Notes under the pieces: generated by a model | The model's database searches: none | What the model was told of the DNA's origin: nothing | Seen by the model: only the letters and a program-made list of their open reading frames with translations | Assembly: GCA_947500385.1 (NCBI GenBank) | Contig: CANMSA010000001.1 | Coordinates: forward strand, 434,001-498,000 | Reading direction: 5' to 3' | DNA: 64,000 bases | DNA from: an uncultured Flavobacteriaceae bacterium | GTDB lineage: Bacteria; Bacteroidota; Bacteroidia; Flavobacteriales; Flavobacteriaceae | Program-made: the position numbers and the translations under genes | In this document: piece after piece, positions 8,521 to 20,200 of the stretch | How the letters are laid out: every line of letters begins with the position of its first letter | How positions within the stretch are numbered: position 1 is the stretch's first letter

Positions 8521-10110
8521 TTAGCGCCATTCTACATACAAAAGCTCTTTCATCCAAGGCAGCTTGATCATGCTTAAATTCCATGGCAAACGATCCAACA
8601 GCACATCAAGCGTGGCATGAGCTACACATAGCTTCCAACCACCTTGTTCTTTCTCTAGTTTTCCTTCGCGTGTTAAAAACCCCTCTCGTAGCCCGTCGGG
8701 AGTGGTGCTTCCTAAAACATCCCAATGGTCGATTACAGCCTGCAGTAAGCGATTGGCCTCTTTTTTTTCTTTCTTCGAGAGTTGCAGAGTATGGTCTACG
8801 GGCAGATTTACCGGCATACCGCAAAGCATTTTTGGCAATACCATTTCGAAATCACCGACCGTTTCCTCTTTCCCACATAAAAAATGGAGCAATAGTACCG
8901 CCCTGGACTGGCATTCAAAATTCATAAATGTTCCTGCTTTCAACAGTCCGAGTTTGTCGAAAAAACTAGAAAGAAAAGGATGGACCAATACGACACCTGC
9001 ATTTTTAAAGAATTGAGGACCAACGGGTTCTAATTCCTCCTGATCAACTTCTACCGACGTATTTTCTGGCAACTCTTTTACTTCCGGCACTTTCGCCGTC
9101 CCGACCTGCTCGATCTCTGAAAGTCGCTGTTTGCTCTCCAGGGCATCCTCATTGGCAACTATTGTCTTTGCATTATTTTGAGGGGGCCTTTCTCGACCTT
9201 TTTCTTTTCTTCGAATCGCATTCTTATCCTTGTTGGGGAGCCCTTCGATAGCTTTTTCAATCACCGCTAAAAGAATCGGCGTTTTTTTATGGTTAAGAAC
9301 TAAACCTTCTTCCACATACGGTTTTAAAATGATTCCTTTAAAATTTTGCAGCACATTCGCCATGAGCATTTTGAAGGATAATTTTTCCCTATCCTGAATA
9401 ACTTTTTGAAATATCGTTCTCCATAGGTCCAGCGCAACTTTTCGATAGGCCAGCTGTTCGGTTGCGAACACTTGCTTTGAAAATACCCTCTTGAGTTCCT
9501 CAAAGAAGATGGGCAAATTCGCTTGCGAGTGCCCTGTATACAATTCTACGATTGATTTCAGGTCGCTTACCTCATGTTGCAGTACAAGACGTTCTAGCGC
9601 TAAGGGATATTTGGTTACAATTGTTTGTAGCTTTTGAATGGCCTTGGTTTCCAATGCCAATGTTTCAAATACCTGCGACAGCCAATTTTTTTCGGGTTTT
9701 GAGGAATAAGGGGGTAGCGTACCGTGCACCAACCAATAGATCCAAATCCTGAAACAATAACTGCGCAAAGGCTCGTGAGAGCCCTTGCTAGTAGGTTCCG
9801 CGCCTATGGCGTCCCCGTGGCTCAGTATATCCAATCGATTTTTACATTCTTCCTCCAACAGTTCTATGATACGTGCTACAATTACATCATAAGCTCCCTC
9901 ATGGAGTCTGATTTCACCAAGATCAATTGTTATTTTATCAAAAAAAAGAACTTCATTATCCCCTACCAGATCATCGAATAACGAATTTAATTGTGGTACT
10001 AAATCCCTCCATACCAAATCGCTGACAGTTTGCTGCGTAACATGCACATTCTTGGCCGATGGTAAGATCAGCTCAATACATTGTTTGCCTATGAGGTGTT
10101 TGTTCGCCAT
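8521..10110 (-). CDS. Contractile injection system tape measure protein
   Basis: A 529-aa protein matching the CIS tape-measure family at both ends. The N-terminus has HLIGKQCIELILP followed by VSDLVWRDLVPQLNSLFDDL and then FFDKITIDLGEI, the conserved IDLG signature. The C-terminal third has NAGVVLVHPFLSSFFDKLGLL, RAVLLLHFLC and the ending HATLDVLLDRLPWNLSMIKLPWM, also typical. The middle (about 280-340) is charged, Lys/Glu/Gln-rich and probably extended. In this family the protein lies inside the tube and sets its length; a 529-aa chain is short, which by inference would mean a relatively short particle. The gene sits three bases after the second baseplate J-like gene, as in PVC/Afp-type operons. 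Confidence 0.9.
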   Translation of the reverse strand: MANKHLIGKQCIELILPSAKNVHVTQQTVSDLVWRDLVPQLNSLFDDLVGDNEVLFFDKITIDLGEIRLHEGAYDVIVARIIELLEEECKNRLDILSHGDAIGAEPTSKGSHEPLRSYCFRIWIYWLVHGTLPPYSSKPEKNWLSQVFETLALETKAIQKLQTIVTKYPLALERLVLQHEVSDLKSIVELYTGHSQANLPIFFEELKRVFSKQVFATEQLAYRKVALDLWRTIFQKVIQDREKLSFKMLMANVLQNFKGIILKPYVEEGLVLNHKKTPILLAVIEKAIEGLPNKDKNAIRRKEKGRERPPQNNAKTIVANEDALESKQRLSEIEQVGTAKVPEVKELPENTSVEVDQEELEPVGPQFFKNAGVVLVHPFLSSFFDKLGLLKAGTFMNFECQSRAVLLLHFLCGKEETVGDFEMVLPKMLCGMPVNLPVDHTLQLSKKEKKEANRLLQAVIDHWDVLGSTTPDGLREGFLTREGKLEKEQGGWKLCVAHATLDVLLDRLPWNLSMIKLPWMKELLYVEWR

Positions 10111-10113
10111 TTG

Positions 10114-13100
10114 TTATTTTAATATACGTTTCAACTGCCTCAAGGTCTTGGTATTAACCAAGGCCGAAATCTCTTCAGCCTTCCACCTTGCCTGTACGTT
10201 TGCCAAAGCCAATCCTTTGCCCTTTAATGCAAATAAGCTAGCTTTTAAGCGTGCCAACTCTTCTTTTGGCACTTCTTGATCAACCTCAAGGATCAACTTA
10301 TCTAGCAGATGCCAAATAGCATTTTCAATTATTCCGAGAAAGGCCGGCAAATTGGTATCTTTTTGCAGGCTATATCGGTTGAAAAAGTCGGCCAATTGAA
10401 GAAAACCATTTACCGTGGGGGTATTTTTAATAAAAAATTGGGCACGTTCATAGCTTTTGGTGCTTTGGATATTTTTGTCGGCCAAGGCGCTGATATTCTT
10501 CAAATATTGCGGTTTCCGCATGCGAACTTTTGCCAAAAGGGCTTTGTTATCTTTTTTGGGGGCCTCTTTTTTGGGAGTCGGCTTCTTTTTTGTTCGAGCC
10601 TTGGCGCTTGATTTCGGTTTGGTTGTTGTTTCAACCTTGGTGTCCTCTTTCAATGCGGCAGATTCTAGAGCGGTAAGGGCGGAAAATTGGACATCATCGC
10701 CCGGTGGATCGATGGGAGGCGCTTCTGGCGGACAATACCCCCAAAAAAGCGTCCCCGAATGTTCCAGAGGTAGGCAGCAGTGATCATCGCTAATTTTGTC
10801 CTGAGGTTCGCACTTGCAATTGCCTTCGGTTCCTGAAAGTGAAGGACAAGGAGGCTCGGACCTTAGTTGTTTGATACACTCCGTGATGATACAATTCGGC
10901 GAAGCACCATATGGATTGCAAAAGGTACTGTCCGGATCGGTATCGGGGTGCTCTTTCCATTGCAACCATTCCAGCCATACACGATACGCATCTTCAAATT
11001 TGCACAAGTCCCTAGGGCTAAGCCATAAAATATGAAGGCCAACGAGCGCGGGCACTTCCTTATATACTAGTCTTTCAAAGGCCGTTCGAGCAGCCTGATT
11101 TCTAAATCGTTTGTCCCATGCCGGTAAGACCAAAGTAGCCCAAAAGGAATAGGGATCCCCGCCTGGAAGATAGAAAATAGTATTGGGATTCGACTCGGTA
11201 CAAGGGTCGTCTTTATCCGCATCGGGTTGCCATTCAATATCACAGCAATAGTCAGGACAAATTGGGAGGAGGCAACAAATACCCTGTCTTTCACCGTTCG
11301 CATCGATTATCACCTCATCGTTGCAGGCCCCCTTTGTTTTGGGGCGAAGCAATATATGCTCTAAAAGATGCATACCGGTATTCTCTATACAGGCCTTTGT
11401 GTGATCCATTGCATCGATAACCTCCTGAAGACATCCATACCGTTGTGGATGGTACCCTAGTTCCTTTGCTTTGTTGACCAATTGAAATGAAAAGGGACCA
11501 TAGGGTGTCTTTTCTGTACATTCAAAGGTCAGCCCATTTTTATCGAAGGTCTCACAAAAACCCTTAAACGCATTTAAGGCTTCTTTGCAGCAGGGATAGC
11601 AGTTGCTACTTACAAAGATATAATCAGAATCACAGCCAGTCGTTTCTTCCTCTTTTTCGCTACCACAATCGCAAGGTTGCAGTCCGAACGGAGTACTTTC
11701 GGTATCATTGGCCGGCCAGTAGAGACGGTAGCAATACCCTTCATCCGATTTATACACTGGAAAATAGTTCGCCAATTGCTGCAGGTCATCCAAGTTAAAA
11801 TTAGGGTTTTGCAAAGTACTCCATACCGCATCGTTCTTTCTGTATTTCTCTCTTAAACAAGCAAGGGTGTTTTCAAATGCGTCGGCTTTCGAAACTGTTT
11901 CCTTTTTGCATTTCGGTAAACACTCCCGCACTGCTTCCACAAAAGCACACAGATCGTCCAAGCCATCATTCCGAGGAGCTGCTGAAATAAAATGGGTCAA
12001 AAAACCGTAGTTGGCAGGAAGCGTTTCTTCGTTCCATAGATCGGTCGTCATATACGGCTCCCAATCGAGACCTTCCAAGGCCGACTTCCATTTCTTCAAC
12101 TCTTTATCGCGGGCCTCCGCCGAATCGTAACAGCAATGGTGATCTGCCACAAAATAATGGGGTGACACTACCTTGAAAGTCCAATAATTATCTCGGCAAA
12201 TGGGGATGTAATTCTCACAATCCTCTCCTGCATAAACAAATTCCCGAACCCCACCGGGAGGGCAGCCGCAATACTGATCATTCACTAATTTATCAGGGAA
12301 TGCATCATCCCAAGCAGCGGCCTCACTATTAAATTCACAGGCACTTTCAACCAATACCTCTACCAATCCTACATAAAATTTTCCCTGATGACAAAGAACC
12401 CTACAGTTATTGTGAATGCCCGCCAATGTATAAAAGTGACGATAGGCATTCAACGTTTCCGCAATGGTATCGTAACAATCAACGCTTTCCCAAAGTATTC
12501 TGTTCTTATAGGGTTTCCCATCCGGAAAATCACAAAAGGCATCTTTGATTTCTTTTTCAAGTACTACCCTATATGCATACTTGGTATAACACTCTTCATT
12601 CTTTTTGTTTTTAATCTCATAGAGCGGAAACAATTCGGCCAGTAAAGTATAAAGTGCTACCAACCCTTGTTCTTCCAACGCGCGTTTGTTTTTCACTTCC
12701 TCGGGGACTACGGCTATCAAGGCACCCTCATCGCAGGCGGCTGAACCTGGTTTTTTGTACTGCTCTACCAAACTTATTTTTCCGTTTCGATTGCCCAGTA
12801 CTTCCCCTACGTAGCTGGTGACATCCCGTGCAAGGTCGATCACCTCTAACCATTTTAAGTCATACGCCGCTTCGGCAGCTTCATGGCTGTCATAACCCAC
12901 ATAACTGTTTAAGACAAATTCCCGTCCCTCGTTATCCTTGAAACAAACTTGATAATGATATTTTCCCGGGTTTTTCTTGGGGCATACCACCTTGCTTTTT
13001 CGAGGACATTCTTCAAGGGAAATGGGGGGTAGTTTATCGCAAACAATGGCTTTAATTTTTTCTGCGTCCCCTTTTTCCCAGCAGCTATACGGGCTCCTTG

Positions 13101-16100
13101 CCACGGGAGCGTTCTTTTTATAAAAACGCCATTCGTAACGGTTTTCCTCACGCTTCCTTAAATCGGAAATAAAGGCTTCTTGCGGGTCGCCTTCCTGCGT
13201 ATACACTTCTTTCACATACGTTATGAGTTCTTTCGCATCTTTTAAGGATGCCACCGTATCCTTCGACCGGTATTGCAATGCCAAGGGCTGTTTTTCACCC
13301 TTTTCATACAATGCAAAATCATATATCGCCTCTTTCGTCTTTGAAGGTTTTAACAACAGGGCGGGTAATTTTTGCGCAAAACTGGTATACTGTTCTTTGG
13401 CACGCTCATAAGACTCGAAAACCACGGTGCTTTGGAAAACTGGTACTAGTTCCCGATCCTCATTGCTAGCTCCATACAGAAAACGATAGTTCAACGGTTG
13501 TGTTGCTACATTGCATTTGTATATATGATTGCGCAGTATTTCAAGGTTGCCCGTTTTTGCGGCTTCGGTAATTTTCGTATCAAAATCATGCTGCGCCTTT
13601 GCTACAGACGAAAATTCCCGGGCGGCGGCGGCAATAATGCGTTTGCCTTCCAGAAGTTCCCATACATACGATCGTGGCTCTTCCTTTACCTGCAGTGGTA
13701 GCACGTGGGTTTTAAAAAATTCAAAAGTGGTTTTTAAGGCCTTGTCACGATCAATAGCGGTTTCGAAGGCTTGTGAAGGCAGTGCCAAAAAGGTGTCGTA
13801 CCCATCCTTGAGAATCAGATTATATCGAGGGTTGCCCTCATCTCCGGACAATAGGTAATTCCTTTTAAGTGCCCCCATGGTAAAAACAAGGCCCATATGT
13901 TGCAACGCCTGCTTTTTAGAATCAAAACAGCTGTAACTCACTAGCAGCGGAGTTCCTTTTTTATCGGCAATTGAAAAGCCGAATTTCCCTTCCGCACTTT
14001 CGTATTTTGGTTTGGTATTTCTATTGCTAAATACCCTGACACAATCTGCAATGAGGGTTTTAATAGCCTCTGATTTTTCGGCTATTGGGCCAGAAGTCGC
14101 GATGCACTTTCCTCTTTCGTTCGTAAGTACCAATACGTTGGCACCTTCCTTTTCCAACACTTTAAAATTATGGGGCGTACTACCGGCCATTTTCGCTTGC
14201 CTCCATATAGCGACCGCACTATTTTTATCGGGATTGTAGTTTTCCCCTTGTAAAATTACATTCCCCTTGATCCGCAATTTCCATCGGAAAGCGGTCTTGT
14301 ATAACTGCAGATAGTTATCGGCCTCCGGTAATTGAACCAGCTGGTCCCATGCCTCATTTTCACTATTGAAAACGAACGTGCTCTTTACTTTTTTCTTTGT
14401 GGTATCATCGAACTTGATCCATTTCCATCTTTTAATAGTCTTAACATTATGATTCAAGACACTGGTATCTAGATAATTTTGTTCGCCCAGTGGCAGCAAG
14501 CGATAGTTAGGTCTTCCCTTTTTCTCTTTGGAATTAAGGGTTGCTATAAAGGCTTTTTCGTTCTTATAAGCGGTTTGCGCTGATTTGAATTTTTTATTAA
14601 GATTATCGACTACCACTTCTCCTTTATCGTTCAATAATTGATGATGGTATTCATGCTGTGCTATTACGATCTGGTCTTCGGTAGGCGTTACTGAAAATAG
14701 GCGGCCGACCACTTCTTTATCAAAACCGGTTAAGTTTTTTTCCAGCCTTGGGTAGGCTTCCACATGGCGAAGCTCCTTCAAAACCTTATTGGTTATCTGC
14801 ATTAGTTCTGTTCTGCTCTCATAACTTCGATTACTTCTAAAAAGAATGTTTCCTTTAAAATCTTTTAGTTGCAAACGATAACAGGGAGTGACCTCAAAAT
14901 TGCAAAGGTTGCGACGGTCATAATCGTTGATTCCCGACAACAACGAAATGCGTTTCTCAAAACCCGATACCTGATCGGTGTTCCAAGACGGTTTCAAATA
15001 ATTAAACGCCCTAGCCCTATTTCTACTTATTTCGGCATATTGGTTGACATAGACCGATTGGTCTTCAATTTTACGTTGAGCTTCTGCCGTATCGTTCGTA
15101 CTATTTTGATATTGAAGTATGGTGTAATCCGTGAAAGTTTCTCCAAACCTGGCCAGCAAGTGATCTAAAAACAACTGTCGCCTTTCGAGGTATTCATGAC
15201 TACATTCTGCGAGCCCCTGTATAATATCTATATAGCAAATAGGGTTGTAATCGAGATTAAAATAATGGTAATCGGCACCACTTGGGTGGGTCAAATCGGA
15301 AACCATGCGGTAGCTTTCCCTTAGGGAAAAAAGAAATGCGCTATTGACCGCCTCTTTGTAAGCGTCTTCATTTGTTTGGTACCGCTTAGTTCCTATATAC
15401 AAGAGATCGCTAGGCAATGCCGGGCAAAGAATGAAGAAATACCCGCCTTTGTCGGATGCAATATCAATTGTGTAATTGCCGTCGAAAAATGAAGTGACCA
15501 ATTGATTTACATAAATGGCCCGTACCGCTACCGATGAAAAGGTAAAAATGCGCAGATGGGTCTTTGGATCGTCCTGGCAATAGCCGCCTACTTTTAGGTG
15601 TGGTTTGGGGGTACTCTCTAACAGGCGGCATACCTTTTCCCAGGCAATATCCCGCGCTACGGGTATTGCCAGGGTGGTACCCGTAGCCAACTGCGCCTCT
15701 TCTCCATAATATTTCAAAAGCGCTTTTAGTTCGGGTATATTTGCTGCAAGTTGTGCGAAATAGGTGTGTTTTTCGGAAGCGCTCCTGTCGGTTTCGGGGG
15801 TTAAGGAAAACAAGGAACGTAGGTTGGTTAGCTGCGCCGTATAATTGGCCAGCAATTGATCGTAAAACAACAAGTACCCTTTTAGTTGAAGTGCCTGTGT
15901 TTCTCTAAGTAAACCAGCACGATCGGGCAGGCCATCCTCACCGATACCGTACACTATCGGAAAATCGTTTTGAATCGATTCGAAGGAACCTACATCTTTC
16001 CGATACCGACCCAAAGGAATTTGAGTATCGAGCTGCTCTGCCGGCAAATGAAATTTTTGCAAGAACGAAAATGCCTGATGTACCTTGAATTTATTCAATG

Positions 16101-17274
16101 GTATATACCCCTGTTTGCTATAAAGGTCCACACAGGTTTCTTCCAACGAAAACACGGGCACCTGTGTTTGGGAAATACGGATTCCCGTTACCCAACTGCT
16201 GTCTTCGTCTCCCGCTTCCTTGCCGAATCCTGGAGTTTCCAATTCGGTTCCACCATTGATATGTATTTTTTTTACTCGTACCACCCCTGCTACGTTGAGC
16301 ACTACGGAATACAAATCGGAAAGATAAATTTCACTTCGCTTTTCGAGCGCTTCCAATTCTTCGGTATCGACAAAACCATAACTCTCCGAGCGGTAGGGCC
16401 GGCCGGCAAAGATCTCATCGGTCGTTTTTCCCTTATCCAATAACTCATTCAGGGTGTAGTAGGGTATTTGAGGTTCAATAAACGCGCGAATTTCCCTTAT
16501 AATCTGCCCGTACACCTTTTCTGGCACAAAGGCATCATCGACTTCCACTTCGGCGCATACTCCTATCGCTACGGGTTCTAAAACACATATTTCCCGTCTA
16601 AAATCTTCGCAAAGGTTACGGTGTTCGGCCAACAAGTGTTGTATTTCTTTAACGGTATCTTGCTCACCTTTTTTGTTTTGTACTATGTCCCTGTCCATTT
16701 CAACGTATACCTGATATATCCCATTTATACGCAGTTGCATAAAGCGGGAGTCCTCAATCGGGCATGGGGCATCGGAAACAGGAATACCTATGACCCCATC
16801 TCCCGTAAAAACAGGCTCAATAGGATCTGGTACCTGCGGAGGGGTACATTTTAACCTATTATCCGCTGGATCAATAAACATGGGGACCTCCTGATCTACG
16901 GGTTCTAGCCAAGCATTTTTAACACCTTCTATTTCTAACAATAACTTTCGGTAATCTGTAATAGTGGCCGGATTTACCGTCAGAATGGCTAGTGGAGTCA
17001 GGAAATTATCATCCGTATCCGAACCTTCTTTGGGTGTTATGATATCTGTAAAGGGCAGGTTTGTCTTGTACCCTAAATCCATTAGCGCGTAGACCAGCAC
17101 CTCTAAGATGGTGATACCTGGGTCATGGGCATTATGGTCTGTCCATATTTTCCCTGCCAGTGCGCCGATGTGTTCCAAGCCCTCCTTCCTTAGTATTTCA
17201 AAATCTAGAAATTCCGGTAGGTCTGGATCCGTTTGTGTAATCACCGTGCTTATATTTTCTGTTGCTTCTGCCAT
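10114..17274 (-). CDS. Giant second baseplate J-like protein (Pvc12-type wedge) with a repeat insertion
   Basis: A 2386-aa protein. The N-terminus (LEHIGALAGKIWTDHNAHDPGITILEVLVYALMDLGYKT) is the hallmark start of the larger baseplate J-like wedge of eCIS. Near residue 1960 is GMHLLEHILLRPKT, and near 2060-2130 is DPYSFWATLVLPAWDKRF with EVPALVGLHILWL, both conserved C-terminal family blocks. Between about 795 and 1490 lies an unusual insertion of at least six degenerate units of the form Y-x-l-x-DxxG-xxi-xxS-xxYxSxxxA (for example YHYQVCFKDNEGREFVL), reminiscent of YegP/DUF1508 repeats. The region at about 1490-2150 is rich in Cys pairs (YPCC, ICCLLPIC, DYCC). The C-terminal 250 residues are a Lys/Ala/Pro-rich linker followed by a helical tail. 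Role: outer baseplate wedge. Its stop is three bases before the tape-measure start. Confidence 0.9.
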   Translation of the reverse strand: MAEATENISTVITQTDPDLPEFLDFEILRKEGLEHIGALAGKIWTDHNAHDPGITILEVLVYALMDLGYKTNLPFTDIITPKEGSDTDDNFLTPLAILTVNPATITDYRKLLLEIEGVKNAWLEPVDQEVPMFIDPADNRLKCTPPQVPDPIEPVFTGDGVIGIPVSDAPCPIEDSRFMQLRINGIYQVYVEMDRDIVQNKKGEQDTVKEIQHLLAEHRNLCEDFRREICVLEPVAIGVCAEVEVDDAFVPEKVYGQIIREIRAFIEPQIPYYTLNELLDKGKTTDEIFAGRPYRSESYGFVDTEELEALEKRSEIYLSDLYSVVLNVAGVVRVKKIHINGGTELETPGFGKEAGDEDSSWVTGIRISQTQVPVFSLEETCVDLYSKQGYIPLNKFKVHQAFSFLQKFHLPAEQLDTQIPLGRYRKDVGSFESIQNDFPIVYGIGEDGLPDRAGLLRETQALQLKGYLLFYDQLLANYTAQLTNLRSLFSLTPETDRSASEKHTYFAQLAANIPELKALLKYYGEEAQLATGTTLAIPVARDIAWEKVCRLLESTPKPHLKVGGYCQDDPKTHLRIFTFSSVAVRAIYVNQLVTSFFDGNYTIDIASDKGGYFFILCPALPSDLLYIGTKRYQTNEDAYKEAVNSAFLFSLRESYRMVSDLTHPSGADYHYFNLDYNPICYIDIIQGLAECSHEYLERRQLFLDHLLARFGETFTDYTILQYQNSTNDTAEAQRKIEDQSVYVNQYAEISRNRARAFNYLKPSWNTDQVSGFEKRISLLSGINDYDRRNLCNFEVTPCYRLQLKDFKGNILFRSNRSYESRTELMQITNKVLKELRHVEAYPRLEKNLTGFDKEVVGRLFSVTPTEDQIVIAQHEYHHQLLNDKGEVVVDNLNKKFKSAQTAYKNEKAFIATLNSKEKKGRPNYRLLPLGEQNYLDTSVLNHNVKTIKRWKWIKFDDTTKKKVKSTFVFNSENEAWDQLVQLPEADNYLQLYKTAFRWKLRIKGNVILQGENYNPDKNSAVAIWRQAKMAGSTPHNFKVLEKEGANVLVLTNERGKCIATSGPIAEKSEAIKTLIADCVRVFSNRNTKPKYESAEGKFGFSIADKKGTPLLVSYSCFDSKKQALQHMGLVFTMGALKRNYLLSGDEGNPRYNLILKDGYDTFLALPSQAFETAIDRDKALKTTFEFFKTHVLPLQVKEEPRSYVWELLEGKRIIAAAAREFSSVAKAQHDFDTKITEAAKTGNLEILRNHIYKCNVATQPLNYRFLYGASNEDRELVPVFQSTVVFESYERAKEQYTSFAQKLPALLLKPSKTKEAIYDFALYEKGEKQPLALQYRSKDTVASLKDAKELITYVKEVYTQEGDPQEAFISDLRKREENRYEWRFYKKNAPVARSPYSCWEKGDAEKIKAIVCDKLPPISLEECPRKSKVVCPKKNPGKYHYQVCFKDNEGREFVLNSYVGYDSHEAAEAAYDLKWLEVIDLARDVTSYVGEVLGNRNGKISLVEQYKKPGSAACDEGALIAVVPEEVKNKRALEEQGLVALYTLLAELFPLYEIKNKKNEECYTKYAYRVVLEKEIKDAFCDFPDGKPYKNRILWESVDCYDTIAETLNAYRHFYTLAGIHNNCRVLCHQGKFYVGLVEVLVESACEFNSEAAAWDDAFPDKLVNDQYCGCPPGGVREFVYAGEDCENYIPICRDNYWTFKVVSPHYFVADHHCCYDSAEARDKELKKWKSALEGLDWEPYMTTDLWNEETLPANYGFLTHFISAAPRNDGLDDLCAFVEAVRECLPKCKKETVSKADAFENTLACLREKYRKNDAVWSTLQNPNFNLDDLQQLANYFPVYKSDEGYCYRLYWPANDTESTPFGLQPCDCGSEKEEETTGCDSDYIFVSSNCYPCCKEALNAFKGFCETFDKNGLTFECTEKTPYGPFSFQLVNKAKELGYHPQRYGCLQEVIDAMDHTKACIENTGMHLLEHILLRPKTKGACNDEVIIDANGERQGICCLLPICPDYCCDIEWQPDADKDDPCTESNPNTIFYLPGGDPYSFWATLVLPAWDKRFRNQAARTAFERLVYKEVPALVGLHILWLSPRDLCKFEDAYRVWLEWLQWKEHPDTDPDSTFCNPYGASPNCIITECIKQLRSEPPCPSLSGTEGNCKCEPQDKISDDHCCLPLEHSGTLFWGYCPPEAPPIDPPGDDVQFSALTALESAALKEDTKVETTTKPKSSAKARTKKKPTPKKEAPKKDNKALLAKVRMRKPQYLKNISALADKNIQSTKSYERAQFFIKNTPTVNGFLQLADFFNRYSLQKDTNLPAFLGIIENAIWHLLDKLILEVDQEVPKEELARLKASLFALKGKGLALANVQARWKAEEISALVNTKTLRQLKRILK

Positions 17275-17275
17275 G

Positions 17276-20200
17276 CTATTTTAATTCGTGTGGGGTGTTT
17301 TCGACCGGAAGGCATTTTTCATCATCAATAGCAACGCAAATTTCCCCAGCTGTTAAAACGGAACGTGCCGTAAGGGGTTTTATCACCGTTCCTGTCTGTT
17401 CACATTCACCTTCTAATTTGAGATTTGCGATAAAGTCTACATAAGTCAACTGTTCTACGAACGCAACGATATCCGAGAAACGGACTTCTTCCCCGAAGGC
17501 CAATTTTTCCGAATCGCCCAAAAACCAAGGTGCGAGGAACAAAGAGATATCCTCCTTTAATTTTTGCGCATAAAAGTTTTTAGGCTTGCCCCTATACAGG
17601 CGTACGGCGATGCAGACGTTGACATATTCGTACCTAGGGTTCATGACCTTTAACCGGGCAAAGGGGGAGCATTTTAGGCGAAGATGCCCTGCAATTTTCT
17701 CCAACAGGCTTAGTGGCACCTTTGGTTCTAGCTGGTTACCTGCCCTTAATTTGTTTAAATCAGGCAAGACAGCTACCACGACGTACCCAGGTGCCAGTTC
17801 TAGATCACGATGGTATACGTTTGCAGAAAGTCCCATGGTGTGGGATATGCATTTTGTTTTGTAAATCTCAGGGAACCCCTCTAGTACTATTTTTTCATAA
17901 TCGTTGAGCATCAACGCTCTTCCTTTGTGTTTTAAATGTTCGCTAACCCGGGTATAGAAATGGCCTTCCGCCTCTGGCTTCCTACCCCCGAAAGACGAGT
18001 ATGGTTGTTCCGCTTTTTTAACACTGAAGTCACCTTCTACCAGCTTGGCGATACTCCCCGCTGCCAAGGAAGCCTCTAGGCGTTTGGTATCATGCAATTC
18101 GTTGAAACGTGCCGAAGCTTTTGCCGCCTGGGTATGTATGCCAATGGTTTCGGCAATAGCCCTTACATTTTTAGGGGTCGATACCTTTATCCAATAAAGG
18201 TCGGTTGGCATAACGGTATTGCCTGTTTTACTAATGGTATCAGGGATCGCCAGGGTCACAATTCCCGAAACCGTGAACCCTTCCGTTTCATCAGAGAGCA
18301 CCTCAAAATGGGGCCGAAGTGGCGCCCACTCATTCCCCGTTAGATAATGCCAATTGATCAGGGCACGGTCTTGTTCGGAATCGGCCGTGGCTTCTGCCAA
18401 TTGAAACAACAGCGACATGGTACCGCCAGGGCTTAACTGATCTACACCAATGAAGAGCGTTCCTTCCTCATCGAAATATGGAAACAGTGTCGGGTCTTGC
18501 TCAATATCTTCACTTTTCGAAGTGTTTTCGAAGGGATACAGATGAACGATTTCCATATCGTCTTTTTCGGCAAGCGCATGGTAATTGATAGACAAGGATT
18601 TAATCAGCGGGGTATACGGTTCCTTTGGTAGTCCCAGTTTGGTTTTCGTATCAAAAAGAGCTAGGACAATATCGACTTTGGTCGAAATACTTTTGACTAA
18701 ATGCTCTAACCCAAAATCATCTAGATTGTTGTCTAGATAAACCCGATGGATATTCTCCAAATCTAAGGGAGGAAATGTGAATATTGGAACCGCTATAGAT
18801 TTTGTGATATTACTTTCAATGGCATCTGCCAATTCGATAATGTTATTGATCCTACCGTGTACGGTATTAGAAACAACGGCATCACTCAAAGTTCCTAAAG
18901 CCGTAAGTAAATTGGTTAAAGCACTTTGAGCAAAGCCTAAATCTGTGCTAGCAGGTCCTGGCGAACCGGGTAAATGCGCCTGGGCAGCGCTAACAAAACC
19001 AACAACATCGTTCACTCTCTCTACAATACTATTGTTTATTATATTGTTTCCAATATCGTTTCGCAACGCATCGATCGATGTAATGATGTCCCCCAGATCA
19101 TTTAGAATTAACACGATGAGCGCATCGGCTTGATTGGATAATAATTTGATGTTTTCCAATTCTACCAATGCATCTGCAATGGATTGTGGATCTACCAAAT
19201 CTGCCAGGGCCATCATTTGACGGGTAAGAACATAGGTAAATGTTTCATGTTGAAAACTTACCCCTGCAAGTGTCAATTTCGTAAAACCTTTACGAGTATT
19301 TACCGTTAGAGGCTCCAAAGGCTCCACTGGCATAGACTTCGGCCTATATTCATATCCATTGGGCGTAAAATAAGTATCGTGTATATTATAGGAATTGGTT
19401 GCTACATCGGGAGAAGGTTCACAGGGGTTTGGTTCTTGAGGAAATGTTCCAAATAAAGGCAATAACTCTCCATCAAGAAATCCCAAACTAAAATCTCCGT
19501 TAATCGGATCTACCTCAAAAGGCGGTGGCGGGGTGTTCTTGTTCTTACCATCCTTGATCCATTCACCTTCGTGTAAAAGACTGGTCGCAAAACGGAAGCT
19601 TAAATCTACAATTGCCTCATCACCATTTTCAAATGCAGGATCCCTATAGAACCGGTAATGTTCATGCATGTCTGCCGGTTTATCTTTCCAAGTAGTAGTA
19701 ATCCAGAATTTTTGCCAATTTTTACAAAAAACCTCCTTACTACCAATATAGAAATTTGCGCCACCATCAATAAACCAATTTTCACCTACTTTGGGTCTCG
19801 GACCAAAGGGGTAAATTGGCTTGTTCACATCTTGCAAATTTTCATCATTCTGGACAATCAGGTTTTTCACCCCGCATACATTCACATCTATATGCGCATT
19901 TACCAGTTGAAGTTCCCTTAAAAAGTGGTATGTCGAAATAAAGAGATCATTGGTTCCCGGGCTCTTTTTCAAACAACAGTTTTCCAAATCATCGGAAGCT
20001 TCATCACAATTGATTTTTATGGCATCGTTCAGCGCTACTTTCACCAATGGGAAACTGTCCTTTAAATCAAATTTTTCTTTAAGATTTTCTTCATCGTAAA
20101 AAACGATTGCAGGAAAATCAGTATCCAATATAATATTGAAATCCAATTTCAGTCCGCTTGCCGTGGTTGACACCACCAAAGTAACCGCTTCGGGTTCGGG

